From NCBI GenBank assembly GCA_026770585.1, contig MU646325.1, positions 345,677 to 369,877 on the forward strand: a stretch of DNA of 24,201 nt, given 5' to 3'. A model generated the notes under the pieces. That model did not search any database and was not told the DNA's origin. It worked only from the letters and a program-made list of their open reading frames with translations. The position numbers were made by a program, and so were the translations under genes. Each line of letters begins with the position of its first letter. The stretch's first letter is position 1. This stretch comes from Baffinella frigidus. Lineage: Eukaryota > Cryptophyceae > Cryptomonadales > Baffinellaceae. Shown one piece after another: positions 14,201-19,903 of the stretch.

Positions 14201-16631
14201 GTGTACCGCCAGAACAAATTTTGTGTCCCCAGAGTGTGCCTAGTGTTTGCCTCGTCATCAGTGTGCCTAGTGTTTGCCTCGTCGTCCATGCTCAGACACT
14301 GCCTCGGTGGGGGTGCATGCATGGCAGCCTGATTGGTATTGATATATTTTAATAAATGTATTGATACTTAATAAAGGCCATCTCATACCAAAGGTATTGA
14401 TAATTAATAAAGGTCGTCTCACACCCGCGGCAGGTGAAGACGCTCGCGTCGACATGGGGCGTCGCCAACGCCGCCAAGCTGGTCCCGACCCCCCACATTC
14501 TACCTCTTTCTCAGTCTATATCTGGGATCCTTTCTGCTGCAAAGTTGACGGATTTGTACCGCGACCCCAGCATTTCAACTTGAGAAAAGTAGGCGTACAC
14601 CCAATATTGGCTACAGTAGGTACCAGCGTTTTCTGGGGCCGCGTCTCTGCCTGCAGACATCCCCGATTACTTGCTCTGTTCCACTTCGATTTCGTCTCCT
14701 CATCAATTCGCCCCCCCCGAAAATTATCAGGTAAATTTCATGGGGGGGGGTTCAAAAAACCACCTGATGAATTTTTGGGGAGGCAAATTGATGAGGAGAC
14801 GAAATCGAAGTGGGACAGAGCTAGGATTAGCTGCCGCCAACCTGGGGAGTCAAGCTGGTCCCGTTCCCCCACATCATACCTCTGTCTCAGTCTATATGGG
14901 CTCATCAATTTGGTGAGCCCGGGCTCTTTCCCGGTCCAAAGTTGACGAATTTGCACCGCACACCCAGGATGTCAACTTAGGAATCGACAGCCAACCCGAG
15001 TGAGGCAGCGCTAGACACCCGTTTCTGTATTAACTAAGGTCTCTGCCACTGCACGCCTCAGTAAACGCGGCCCATTTTGTACCGCAATGCCTGTTGCAAA
15101 GCGATTTCATCTCAGAACGTACCATAATATGTTCTGATTCATGCCCGTGTCGGTATTAACTAGGGTCACTCCAACAGAACTGTGGGAAAGTATGCGGTCT
15201 GAATTTTGGGAAGCATCCAATGTAAATGTTTCCCACATGTCAGGTAGACAGGATTCTGGTGGGTAACGCCGCGATGGGTCATTATGGTTTCCGGCTCTGT
15301 GCTTTCGAATAAATGCTTCACGCGCGTCATACAAAACACAGAGCATTTATGTGAATGTTTTCCACACGGCAGGTGGAGAGGATTCTCCTGGGCAACTACG
15401 CGATGGGCATCGCCTTACGTACTTAAGTAAATCACTCGTGTGTTCCAATTATGTCGTAGGTTTCGTTGGCCGGACAGGCCTTAATTCACAAATTCCTTGA
15501 GTTAAAGATGCTCCACATTCTCTGATCTGAAAACGCGCGGCAGGTTGAGAGGATCCTCCTGGGCAACTACGCGATGGGGATCGCCGTGGGGTTCCTGGCC
15601 CCGGGCGTCAACACCCTCCTCCTCGTCTCCTCCCACCTCGGTACACTACCGCCCTCCCATCCTGTGCGTGTGGGGACGCAGCCCTAGGACGGGCTCACCT
15701 CGAGGGCCCCGAGGCGGGCCCGTCCTAGGGCGGCGTCCTCACGTTGAGAGACCGTCATCAACAACGGGCGTCAACGCCCTCCTCCTCCTCTCCTCCCACC
15801 TCGGTAAGCGCGGACACCCTAATTTCTTGGACCAACACTCTACATCAGATTCGGGCGTCCACCCTTAGTGGGGTTCCTGGCCCCGGGCGTCAACACCCAC
15901 CTGCTTTTCTCCTCCCAGTAAGCACGGACACCCCAATCCCAGCGTCAACCTCATTCTGGTATTCCGTATCACTCTACCGTCCGTTAGATCGATTGCCCAC
16001 GCCAGGCAAATGTGCGAATTTCAAACGCAACGTTTCGCGCTAAAAGTGTTTCGTGGTACCAACAAATGTTACACCGCTGCGCAACGGCTCCAATTCCCAA
16101 CACTTTCGGCGTGTTTCCCTCGTGAGAATCAACTTGACTCGTAGAGGGTTTAGTACAATGCAACCCCGACTTATGACATGGCGTGGACTCGGTGTTTACG
16201 GTCCTCCCACTCTGGGGATACTGCCCCTTGTAGGATGACCGTGACTTTACACACAGTCACGTCCACTATAAGGAGATATACGCCCGCGGCAGGTGCGGTC
16301 CTTTCCTCCTCTCACCTACACGGGGTAGTATCCCCAGACCCACCCCCGTGCAGGGCTGGCGGGGTTACTGCTGTTCCTGTCGTCAAAACTTGCACGAAAA
16401 TACGTGGGCTGATCTGCAAAGCCCACTGTGTGAGTTGATCTTACAGGTGTCCAATAAATTTCGTTCTGCTCCTAAACCCTAAACCCTGGACCCTGTGCGG
16501 CAGGACTCGCGGGGTTCCTGCGGTTTTTCTCTTCGAAGCTCGATCCGGATTCCGTGCCGTCGATCAAGCTGTTCTACAAGAACATCTGGAAGCTGTTTTA
16601 CGCTGAATACCTCCTCTTCCCCTTCTTCTAA
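7095..16631 (+). CDS. HST: Homogentisate prenyltransferase (UbiA family; solanesyl/phytyl transferase type), 11 exons
   Basis: Exons: 7095-7409, 7606-7722, 9147-9215, 10313-10408, 11294-11379, 11945-12023, 12559-12603, 13739-13831, 14434-14481, 15544-15640, 16504-16631. All introns are GT-AG; most junctions are phase 0. The product is 390 residues. Residues 1-20 are a signal peptide ending AGA|F, followed by a transit-like region, consistent with a complex plastid. The UbiA core follows: KFSRPHTIRGT, the first Asp motif NQIYDVDID in exon 3, [11 protein letters not shown] in exon 4, YTVPPFRWK across exons 5/6, the second motif [10 protein letters not shown] in exon 8, and [14 protein letters not shown] at the C-terminus. 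The family joins homogentisate to a prenyl diphosphate in plastid membranes: solanesyl for plastoquinone, phytyl for tocopherol. The exon 6-11 wording looks closer to plant HST than to tocopherol HPT, but this is judged from memory. The introns are packed with partial exon copies. Confidence 0.93.
8198..8239 (+). pseudogene. 5'-partial copy of prenyltransferase exon 3 (copy a)
   Basis: Preceded by ATGCCAG like a real acceptor. It reads [14 protein letters not shown] against [14 protein letters not shown] in the working exon, then loses similarity before the Asp motif and has no donor. Substitutions are mixed (some synonymous, some not). Confidence 0.85.
8240..8981 (+). other. Intron 2 interior, no gene
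   Basis: AT-richer sequence with A-rich lysine-coding stretches (8506-8560). A short motif AAATCTGCC.CGGGACTGT occurs at about 8058 and 8889. A CCCTAAA-like stretch at 8932-8977 leads into the acceptor of exon 3 copy b. The long frame 8382-8873 has no family signature and lies wholly within the intron. Confidence 0.5.
8982..9011 (+). pseudogene. 5'-partial copy of prenyltransferase exon 3 (copy b)
   Basis: Acceptor CCCCGGCAG after telomere-like sequence, then [10 protein letters not shown], then unrelated sequence. 27 of 30 bases match the working exon. No donor follows. Confidence 0.85.
9252..9340 (+). repeat. Four tandem 22-base units AAATTATCTGAGGCACGTGG(CC)
   Basis: Nearly perfect units at 9252, 9274, 9296 and 9319, each with the palindromic hexamer CACGTG or a one-base variant. 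Located in intron 3, 37 bases after the exon 3 donor. The fourth unit (TTTGAGGCACGTGGCCAAAT) resembles the unit at 5680-5717. Confidence 0.85.
9411..9443 (+). pseudogene. 3'-partial copy of exon 3 with both splice sites (possible alternative exon)
   Basis: TTTTCGCAG|...|GTCTAG encloses 33 in-frame bases reading [11 protein letters not shown], against [11 protein letters not shown] in the working exon. There are three differences, two synonymous. All acidic residues of the prenyl-diphosphate/Mg motif are kept. Inclusion would insert 11 residues without a frameshift. Confidence 0.8.
9447..9660 (+). mobile_element. Composite intronic element: inverted repeat C followed by element B
   Basis: C: arms 9447-9480 and 9532-9564 (core GGCTCGTACTTACATGTATT, opposite core AGGACGAGCCAGAATAAAC). 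B: about 9578-9655 (CCTCACTCGGGTTGACGGAC ... CAGCCGTCAACTTTGG). The same pair in the same order occurs in an intron of another gene at 20688-20890, with C inverted. Confidence 0.65.
10072..10296. mobile_element. Inverted pair of element B enclosing a piece of exon 4
   Basis: The arms 10106-10154 (AAGTTGACATGCTGGGTGTG ...) and about 10244-10292 (... CCCAGCATGTCAACTTA) pair over about 48 bases. The space between them holds the 33-base copy of exon 4 at 10162-10194. It could be a Pack-MITE-like capture, or two independent insertions around a duplicated exon edge. Confidence 0.65.
10162..10194 (+). pseudogene. 5'-partial copy of prenyltransferase exon 4
   Basis: After CGTGCAG the copy reads [11 protein letters not shown], against [11 protein letters not shown] in the working exon. 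The stretch TTTCTGCCTGTGGCGGC is identical. No donor follows. Confidence 0.85.
10414..10688 (+). repeat. Minisatellite of TATCTGTAGT-type units
   Basis: Degenerate 10-base and longer units (GTAGTTATCT, TATGTGTGTCTACAT) fill the whole space between exon 4 and the copy of its 3' end. Confidence 0.85.
10690..10752 (+). pseudogene. 3'-partial copy of exon 4 with donor (possible alternative exon)
   Basis: 63 bases ([18 protein letters not shown], then LAL) followed by GTGCGT. Only five bases differ from the working exon: four are silent third-position changes and one gives Met to Leu. The preceding TATGAG offers an AG at the same codon boundary, so a 60-base in-frame exon is possible, but the upstream sequence is not pyrimidine-rich. 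Confidence 0.85.
11044..11109 (+). pseudogene. 5'-partial copy of prenyltransferase exon 5
   Basis: Acceptor TCACCTAG, then [22 protein letters not shown] and an in-frame TAG where the working exon has TAC. Several non-synonymous changes; no donor. It is separated from the true exon by a (CT)n tract. Confidence 0.85.
11126..11285 (+). repeat. (CT)n microsatellite in intron 4
   Basis: Long imperfect CT tract interrupted by GCTCGCTCGC and by AGTAAAGCG / TGTAAAGTG spacers. It ends next to the exon 5 acceptor and doubles as its polypyrimidine tract. Confidence 0.9.
11460..11944. other. Poly-C stretch and assembly gap in intron 5
   Basis: Runs of C at 11467-11482, 11496-11518 and 11541-11553, then 380 N (11554-11933), then C again up to the exon 6 acceptor. 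The true gap length is unknown. A 5'-partial copy of exon 6 could be hidden here. Reading frames crossing the N run are meaningless. Confidence 0.95.
12604..13538 (+). other. Intron 7, with a tandem duplication at its start
   Basis: The first about 50 bases after the exon 7 donor (TTTCTGCCCCCTTCCACG...) are repeated about 80 bases later (GTTCTGCCCCCTTCCGCG..., 12683). 12965-13055 holds a degenerate repeat with GTCGAA/ATCGAATG cores. 13225-13345 matches 16015-16145 on the opposite strand (GTGTTGGGAATTGGAGC, ACCACGAAA, TAGCGCGAA). No separate gene. Confidence 0.55.
13539..13610 (+). pseudogene. 5'-partial copy of prenyltransferase exon 8
   Basis: Acceptor CGACTCAG; the first 38 bases are identical to the working exon ([12 protein letters not shown]), then [12 protein letters not shown] replaces [13 protein letters not shown]. 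The catalytic KD..D...D motif is lost, and there is no donor. About 13629-13700 then carries two copies of ATTTAGTACCACG.AACGAAA. Confidence 0.85.
13860..13990 (+). repeat. Degenerate GTGTGCCTAGTGTG repeat in intron 8
   Basis: Imperfect units of GTGTGCCTnAGTGTGCC continue from just after exon 8 to the 3'-partial copy at 13992, and again at 14228-14275. Confidence 0.65.
13992..14057 (+). pseudogene. 3'-partial copy of prenyltransferase exon 8
   Basis: Starts at GTGTTCGCGGT and runs to TACAAA|GTCCGT, aligning with [20 protein letters not shown] in the working exon. It now reads [20 protein letters not shown] after substitutions and a shift near the GD pair. Degenerate, with no acceptor. Confidence 0.8.
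14069..14198. mobile_element. Diverged hairpin MITE in intron 8
   Basis: TACAGGGGTTACTC ... GAGTGACCCTTGTA ends, inner CACGCACCGCC / GGCGGTGCGTG arms, and a central CCTAGG. Same plan as the MITEs at 16931-17897 but about half diverged in the arms. Confidence 0.7.
14287..14350 (+). repeat. Dispersed short repeat in intron 8
   Basis: ACACTGCCTCGGTGGGGGTG then ATGGCAGCC and AATAAATG; direct match to 3076-3131. Two AATAAAGG..GTCTCA / CATCTCA units follow (about 14370 and 14408) before the exon 9 acceptor. Confidence 0.6.
14500..14590 (+). mobile_element. Element B copy in intron 9
   Basis: TCTCAGTCTATATCTGGG, then CAAAGTTGACGGATTTGTAC and CCCCAGCATTTCAACTTGAG. Matches 10205-10292 and 14885-14990. 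Confidence 0.6.
14673..14821. mobile_element. 149-base foldback element in intron 9
   Basis: Outer arms 14673-14712 and 14781-14821 pair almost perfectly (CCACTTCGATTTCGTCTCCT against AGGAGACGAAATCGAAGTGG). Inner arms with C-rich/G-rich runs pair less perfectly. The whole can fold as one long hairpin. Unrelated in sequence to the other MITEs here. Confidence 0.8.
14834..14857 (+). pseudogene. 3'-partial copy of exon 9 plus the start of intron 9
   Basis: CCGCCAACCTGGGGAGTCAA GCTG followed by GTCCCGTTCCCCCACAT, then TACCTCTGTCTCAGTCTATA. The true exon 9 end and intron 9 start read CAAGCTG|GTCCCGACCCCCC and continue the same way. The exon edge and at least 50 bases of intron were copied as one block. 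Confidence 0.75.
14885..15012 (+). mobile_element. Element B copy, long form, in intron 9
   Basis: Continuous with the duplicated intron start; CAAAGTTGACGAATTTGCAC, GATGTCAACTTAGG, ending CCGAGTGAGGCAGCGCTAG. The end is the inverse of the CTGCCTCACTCGG start at 20808 and 9579. Confidence 0.6.
15244..15282 (+). pseudogene. 5'-partial copy of exon 10 (copy a)
   Basis: Acceptor CCACATGTCAG, then [13 protein letters not shown] against [13 protein letters not shown]; no donor. The preceding 20 bases resemble those before copy b (AATGTTT.CCACA). Confidence 0.8.
15373..15414 (+). pseudogene. 5'-partial copy of exon 10 (copy b)
   Basis: Acceptor CACACGGCAG, then [14 protein letters not shown], identical in protein to the working exon. 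The three base differences over 42 are all silent. It then breaks off (LRT and stop) without a donor. Confidence 0.85.
15669..15742. mobile_element. Foldback element between exon 10 and a copy of its 3' end
   Basis: Arms 15669-15693 and 15718-15742 (GGACGCAGCCCTAGGACGGG against CCCGTCCTAGGGCGGCGTCC) with a CTCGAGGGCCCCGAGG centre. CCTAGG cores recall the main MITE family, but the ends differ. Confidence 0.75.
15765..15803 (+). pseudogene. 3'-partial copy of exon 10 (copy c)
   Basis: Matches the working exon from GGGCGTCAAC ([12 protein letters not shown]) to its last base, followed by donor GTAAGC. No acceptor precedes it. Confidence 0.85.
15868..15916 (+). pseudogene. 3'-partial copy of exon 10 (copy d)
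   Basis: [16 protein letters not shown], then a small deletion before GTAAGCACGGACACCCC, the same downstream sequence as copy c (GTAAGCGCGGACACCCT). Copies c and d therefore share intron sequence as well as exon. Confidence 0.85.
16015..16145 (-). repeat. Inverted match to intron 7 (13225-13345)
   Basis: The minus strand reads GTTGATTCTCACGAGG, GTGTTGGGAATTGGAGC, TACCACGAAACA, TAGCGCGAAACG in the same order as 13225-13345 on the plus strand. A shared element inserted in two introns of one gene in opposite orientation. Confidence 0.6.
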
Positions 16632-16880
16632 GAGAGAGAAGTTTATTACTACCGACAGGTTAGGAGGTATCTGAGAGAGAGAGGGAGAGGGAGAGAGAGG
16701 GAGACCTTTAGTACTACCACTGAGAGAGAGAGAGAGAGAGCCTTTTATTACTACCAACACGGCCGCCATGTAGAGAGAGAGAGACATAGAGAGAGAGCGA
16801 GAGCGAGATAGATAGGCTTTATTATTGCCGATACGGCAGCTATGTGTGCACCCCCGCCGAGGCTGTGTCTGTGCAGGACA
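16632..16880. repeat. GA-rich stretch with dispersed short repeats after the prenyltransferase stop
   Basis: (GA)n tracts at 16632-16640, 16671-16703, 16722-16741 and 16772-16810 alternate with pieces of the dispersed short repeat (TTTATTACTACC, CACGGCCGCCATG, GCTATGTGTGCACCCCCGCC). The prenyltransferase 3' UTR must lie here; no obvious polyadenylation signal is seen. Confidence 0.65.
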
Positions 16881-16930
16881 TAGCGAGAGGTCATGTGTTC
16901 TAAGAGAATGCACGAGTTTGTGAGGGGCGT

Positions 16931-17059
16931 TACAGGGGTACCTCGCTCATAAGAAAGCGCCCCCCCCCCTAGGACCACGCTAGGGCCCTTGACATAGACC
17001 AACTGTAGGGTCCCAGGGGGGGTCGGTTTCTTATGAGCGAGGTACAGTGTACCCCTGTA
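16931..17059. mobile_element. Hairpin MITE copy 1
   Basis: TACAGGGGTACCTCGCTCAT start and inverse end ...GAGCGAGGTACAGTGTACCC, CTGTA. Flanked by a direct repeat of about 30 bases: GAGAATGCACGAGTTTGTGA at 16904 and GAGAATGCACGAGTGTGTGA at 17061. Confidence 0.85.
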
Positions 17060-17135
17060 AGAGAATGCACGAGTGTGTGAGGTGCGTTACCGGTGTGTGA
17101 TCAATAAACGGTGCGTTCGCGGCTAAGAATGGGAT

Positions 17136-17257
17136 TACAGGGGTACCTCGCTCATAAGAAACCGCCCCCCCCCTAGGACCACCATAGGGCCCTAGGCATA
17201 GGCCTACTGTAGGGTCCTAGGGGGGGGGCGGTTTCTTATGAGCGAGGTACCCCTGTA
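17136..17257. mobile_element. Hairpin MITE copy 2 (best preserved)
   Basis: 122 bases, nearly perfect palindromic arms of about 45 bases: CAGGGGTACCTCGCTCATAA, GAAACCG, C-run, CCTAGGACC, and the inverse. If the terminal TA on each side is a target duplication, the element is CAGGGG...CCCCTG inserted at TA, as for Tc1/mariner-type MITEs. No transposase is present in the window. Confidence 0.88.
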
Positions 17258-17339
17258 CCCAGGTGGGTATTTCCCTCTGGGTAAATTCAGTCCGGTCATC
17301 CTACACAGGTCTGTATCCCCAGACCCCCCTCAGGAAGTG

Positions 17340-17530
17340 AGTGCATGTACTTCACCTCAGAGCACCCAAGTGGGCACTTCTTCAGATGATCTGGGCTCCG
17401 CATTCAATACATTTAGATCAGGACTCCTTACACACGCTGTGTACGGAGTCCTGATCTGCACACGCTGTGTACGAAGTCCCGACGCTCTAGTTGAAGGAGC
17501 ATCTAAACGTGTTTACTGCGGAGCCCGGAT
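17340..17530. repeat. Nested inverted repeats between MITEs 2 and 3
   Basis: Perfect 13-base arms AGATCAGGACTCC at 17415-17427 and 17445-17457. CACACGCTGTGTACG repeats directly at about 17431 and 17459. An outer pair CTGGGCTCCGCA (17393) / TGCGGAGCCCGG (17517) encloses both. AGAGCACC.AAGTGG occurs at 17359 and again at 17662, on the far side of MITE 3. Confidence 0.65.
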
Positions 17531-17652
17531 TACAGGGGTACCTTGCTCATAAGAAACGCCTCCCCCCCCCTAGCACCACCATAGGACCCTAGACATGGTC
17601 CTACAGTAGGGTCCTAGAGGGGGGCTGTTTATTATGAGCGACGTACCCCTGT
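17531..17652. mobile_element. Hairpin MITE copy 3
   Basis: Same family; several arm substitutions (GAAACGCC, TAGCACC, GGCTGTTTATTATG), and the last TA is changed to TG. Confidence 0.85.
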
Positions 17653-17776
17653 GACTGAAGCAGAGCACCGAAGTGGACCCTTCTTTATGCAAAGAGTCGG
17701 AACATGAATGGTGGCATTGTTTCGAGTGTGAAGGTGTCTGCGTGCGCTAGACCTGCTTTCCGTCCCATTTCTGCGC

Positions 17777-17897
17777 TACAGGGGTACCTCGCTCATAAGA
17801 AACCGCCCCCCCCGTAGGACCTTCATAGGGCCCTAGGCATGGGCCTACTGTAGGGTCCTAGGGGGGGGCGGTTTCTTATGAGCGAGGCGCCCGTGTA
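17777..17897. mobile_element. Hairpin MITE copy 4
   Basis: Close to copy 2; the right end is altered (GAGGCGCCCGTGTA). Confidence 0.87.
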
Positions 17898-18079
17898 CTG
17901 CGCTTCCACCTAGGTGCTCCGCCTTCCATCCAGGGGCGCACAGGGCCAAAGGGCTGTTAGCGTAAAGGTGTCTGCATGGAGAAGGGGGGGTGCGGGGGGG
18001 GAAGAGGTGAGCGGCGCTCTGAAACAATCTCGCTTTCACTCACTCACTCATCCCGTCCAGTCCCACAGCGCCCCCGCCC

Positions 18080-19628
18080 TCAATGCTTCCCGGCGACGGC
18101 GCGCAGCTTCCGCGCCATGTGCTTCACAGCGTGCTTCGCTGCCGGATTTTGCCTGTGCTTCGCCGCCGATGGGTGGTCCATCCCCGCGAACATCTTCCCA
18201 ATCTGCCTGAGCCCCTCATCCTTGGTGTACGGCCGCCCCCGCCCCGGCCCCGCCCCCGTCTCGCGCTGCCTGGTGTAGAGTTTTAGTATTTAGGGTTTAG
18301 GGTTTAGGGTTTAGGGTTTAGGGTTTAGAGTTTAGGATTTGGGTTTAGAGTTTAGGGTTTAGGGTTGAGGGTTGAGGATTTATGGTTTAGGGTTGATGCC
18401 GCAGCTCGAGGCGCAGCGAGCGGAGCTGCTCTTGCATCCGCGGGAGCACGTTGGATGTCAGCGCCCACACTTGGCTCTTCAGCGCGCGCACCTGCGAGTG
18501 GATCCAACGTATTCTTTAGGTCCTTTAGTTTCTTCGAACTCCCATCTTATTCGGACACTCTCTATATCTGATTGTTCCGGAAGCGCAAGTGCAGGTTGGG
18601 GGTTGGGTTTTAGGGTTTGGGGTCTAAGGTTCAGGGTTGGAGTTCTAAGGTGTGGGGTTGGGTTCTAGGGTTTGGGGTTTGGGTATTGGGGTAAGGGTTT
18701 AGGGTCCATGGGTCCATTGGCGGGTTTAGGGCGCATGGATTAGGGACATGGGTTTCGGGAATAGGAAGTAGGGTTCAGAGTTGAGGGTTCACCTGCGTCT
18801 GTTCCCCCTGCAGCTCGCTTGTGAGCCGCGTGACCTGCGCGAACCGCCCGTGCCCCGCGAGGCTCTGCGAGGCGTGCACCTTCCCCCCCAGCGCGGCGTC
18901 GCTCGGGGACCGGAACGTCATGTACCCCACCCCCTTCGGGGAGAACCCGACCATGTTGATCTGATTCGTGCCCGCGTCGTCCAGGTTCACCTGCCCATGA
19001 AAGTCGAAGGGGATGGTTCAGGACCTTGCGAGAATGCTGGCGCCGCATCCATCTCCCGAGATTAGTGCGACAGGCGAATGCACGGAATCTGGAGTCGCTC
19101 AACCCCCCAGAACAGGGCGTCTCCCTGATGGCTGTGAATCGGACAAGAGATAACCGCACATCCTGTCCTCACCCGAAAGGCCTATACGCGAAAATACAAG
19201 CACCAGGACAGCACCCATCGCATAACCCTTTCGCGAATTATGTGACAGGCGAATGCAAACCTGGAGCTGAGGTAGCTGCTCACCCCCCCCCACGTCTTCC
19301 GACGTTCACACCCTCCAGAACACATCCGACAACCCGGTCCCTCAAAACGCAAAAGCACCACCCCTACCCATCGCAACACACGTGCTACAAACGCCGCCAT
19401 CTCCTCCCCTCAGCGCACCTGGCTCCCGCCGCTCGGGCCGTCGACAGGTCCCATCCCCGCGGGCGCCTGCACCCGGACTTGATACGCCTTGAGCATATCC
19501 GTCCGCTGCTGCTCCCAGCTCCCCGAGGCGGCAGGCCCCGACGGGCTCAGGGCCAGCATCGTCACGCAGCTTACTGCGAGCAGCGTCAGCACCAGCCCGG
19601 CCATCACCCTTTCCGGGAAATTCGCCAT
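18080..19628 (-). CDS. Unrecognised single-pass membrane protein, four exons
   Basis: Exons on the minus strand: 19628-19419, 18990-18793, 18491-18400, 18269-18080 (stop TGA), 229 residues. The first two introns are GT-AG in phase 0. The third, 18399-18270, would be GC-AG and is mostly telomere-like; I chose it because it keeps the frame (CTG CG|G CAG). Residues about 9-29 are a hydrophobic segment (MAGLVLTLLAVSCVTMLALS), either a signal anchor or an uncleaved signal. A Gly/Pro/Ser-rich linker follows, then a Gln/Leu-rich, probably helical part (VTRLTSELQ ... VLPRMQEQLRSLRLEL). The C-terminus is basic and His-rich (YTKDEGLRQIGKMFAG ... KHAVKHMARKLRAVAGKH). No family recognised. Divergent from the gene starting at 19904. 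Confidence 0.65.
18270..18399 (-). other. 130-base telomere-like intron, apparent GC-AG
   Basis: Sense strand starts GCATCAACCCTAAACC and ends CTAAAACTCTACACCAG; the middle is CCCTAAA and variants. There is no GT at a frame-compatible position. A GC donor is a known minor class, but the preceding exon bases do not make a strong consensus, so the boundary is tentative. Confidence 0.55.
18492..18792 (-). other. Intron with telomere-like donor half
   Basis: Sense strand begins GTGAACCCTCAACTCTGAAC and carries CCCTAAA-like units to about 18600, then about 100 unrelated bases including a TTTAGGTCCTTTAG motif (plus strand 18516) shared with 6212-6745. Confidence 0.65.
18991..19418 (-). other. Intron 1 of the membrane-protein gene, with an internal duplication
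   Basis: On the plus strand GACAGGCGAATGCA...CTGGAG occurs at about 19069 and again at 19243, each followed by a C-run. This is a tandem duplication of about 45 bases with about 175 bases between starts. No separate gene. Confidence 0.5.
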
Positions 19629-19903
19629 GGCGCTTCGTCAAAAGTCTACGTTGACGGCAAAAGTGGCCCCTGAAGCCACTTTTGCCGTCAGTATGACTCA
19701 AGTTCAAGATTTCAGTTTGGGTCGCCCGCCTGGGTCGTCCTCGCCCTTGAACCACACCGTGTGGCCCGCAAACTCTGGCTGCAAGCCTAGAACCACACGC
19801 GGCGATGCCCCGCACCAGCGTCCTGGGAAAGTAAAACGGAAGTGTCGAGCACAGCCAGCACGAAACCCAGTGTTGCGCTATCCCAGGTCAAACCAGGACA
19901 GCA
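19629..19903. promoter_or_regulatory. Divergent promoter region with a perfect 15-base hairpin
   Basis: 275 bases between two start codons pointing apart. 19653-19667 (GACGGCAAAAGTGGC) and 19675-19689 are a perfect inverted repeat with a 7-base loop, 25 bases upstream of the minus-strand ATG. It could be an operator-like site, a 5' UTR hairpin, or a worn foldback. No TATA box assigned. Confidence 0.5.

Noticed and set aside
16296-16325. Fifth partial copy of exon 10
   Set aside because: GGCAG followed by CCTTTCCTCCTCTCACCT resembles the exon 10 end only weakly; chance similarity of C/T-rich sequence cannot be excluded.
7095-16631. Prenyltransferase as a pseudogene because of its many broken exon copies
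   Set aside because: One complete set of 11 exons keeps every splice site, phase and motif from start to stop; only the extra copies are broken.
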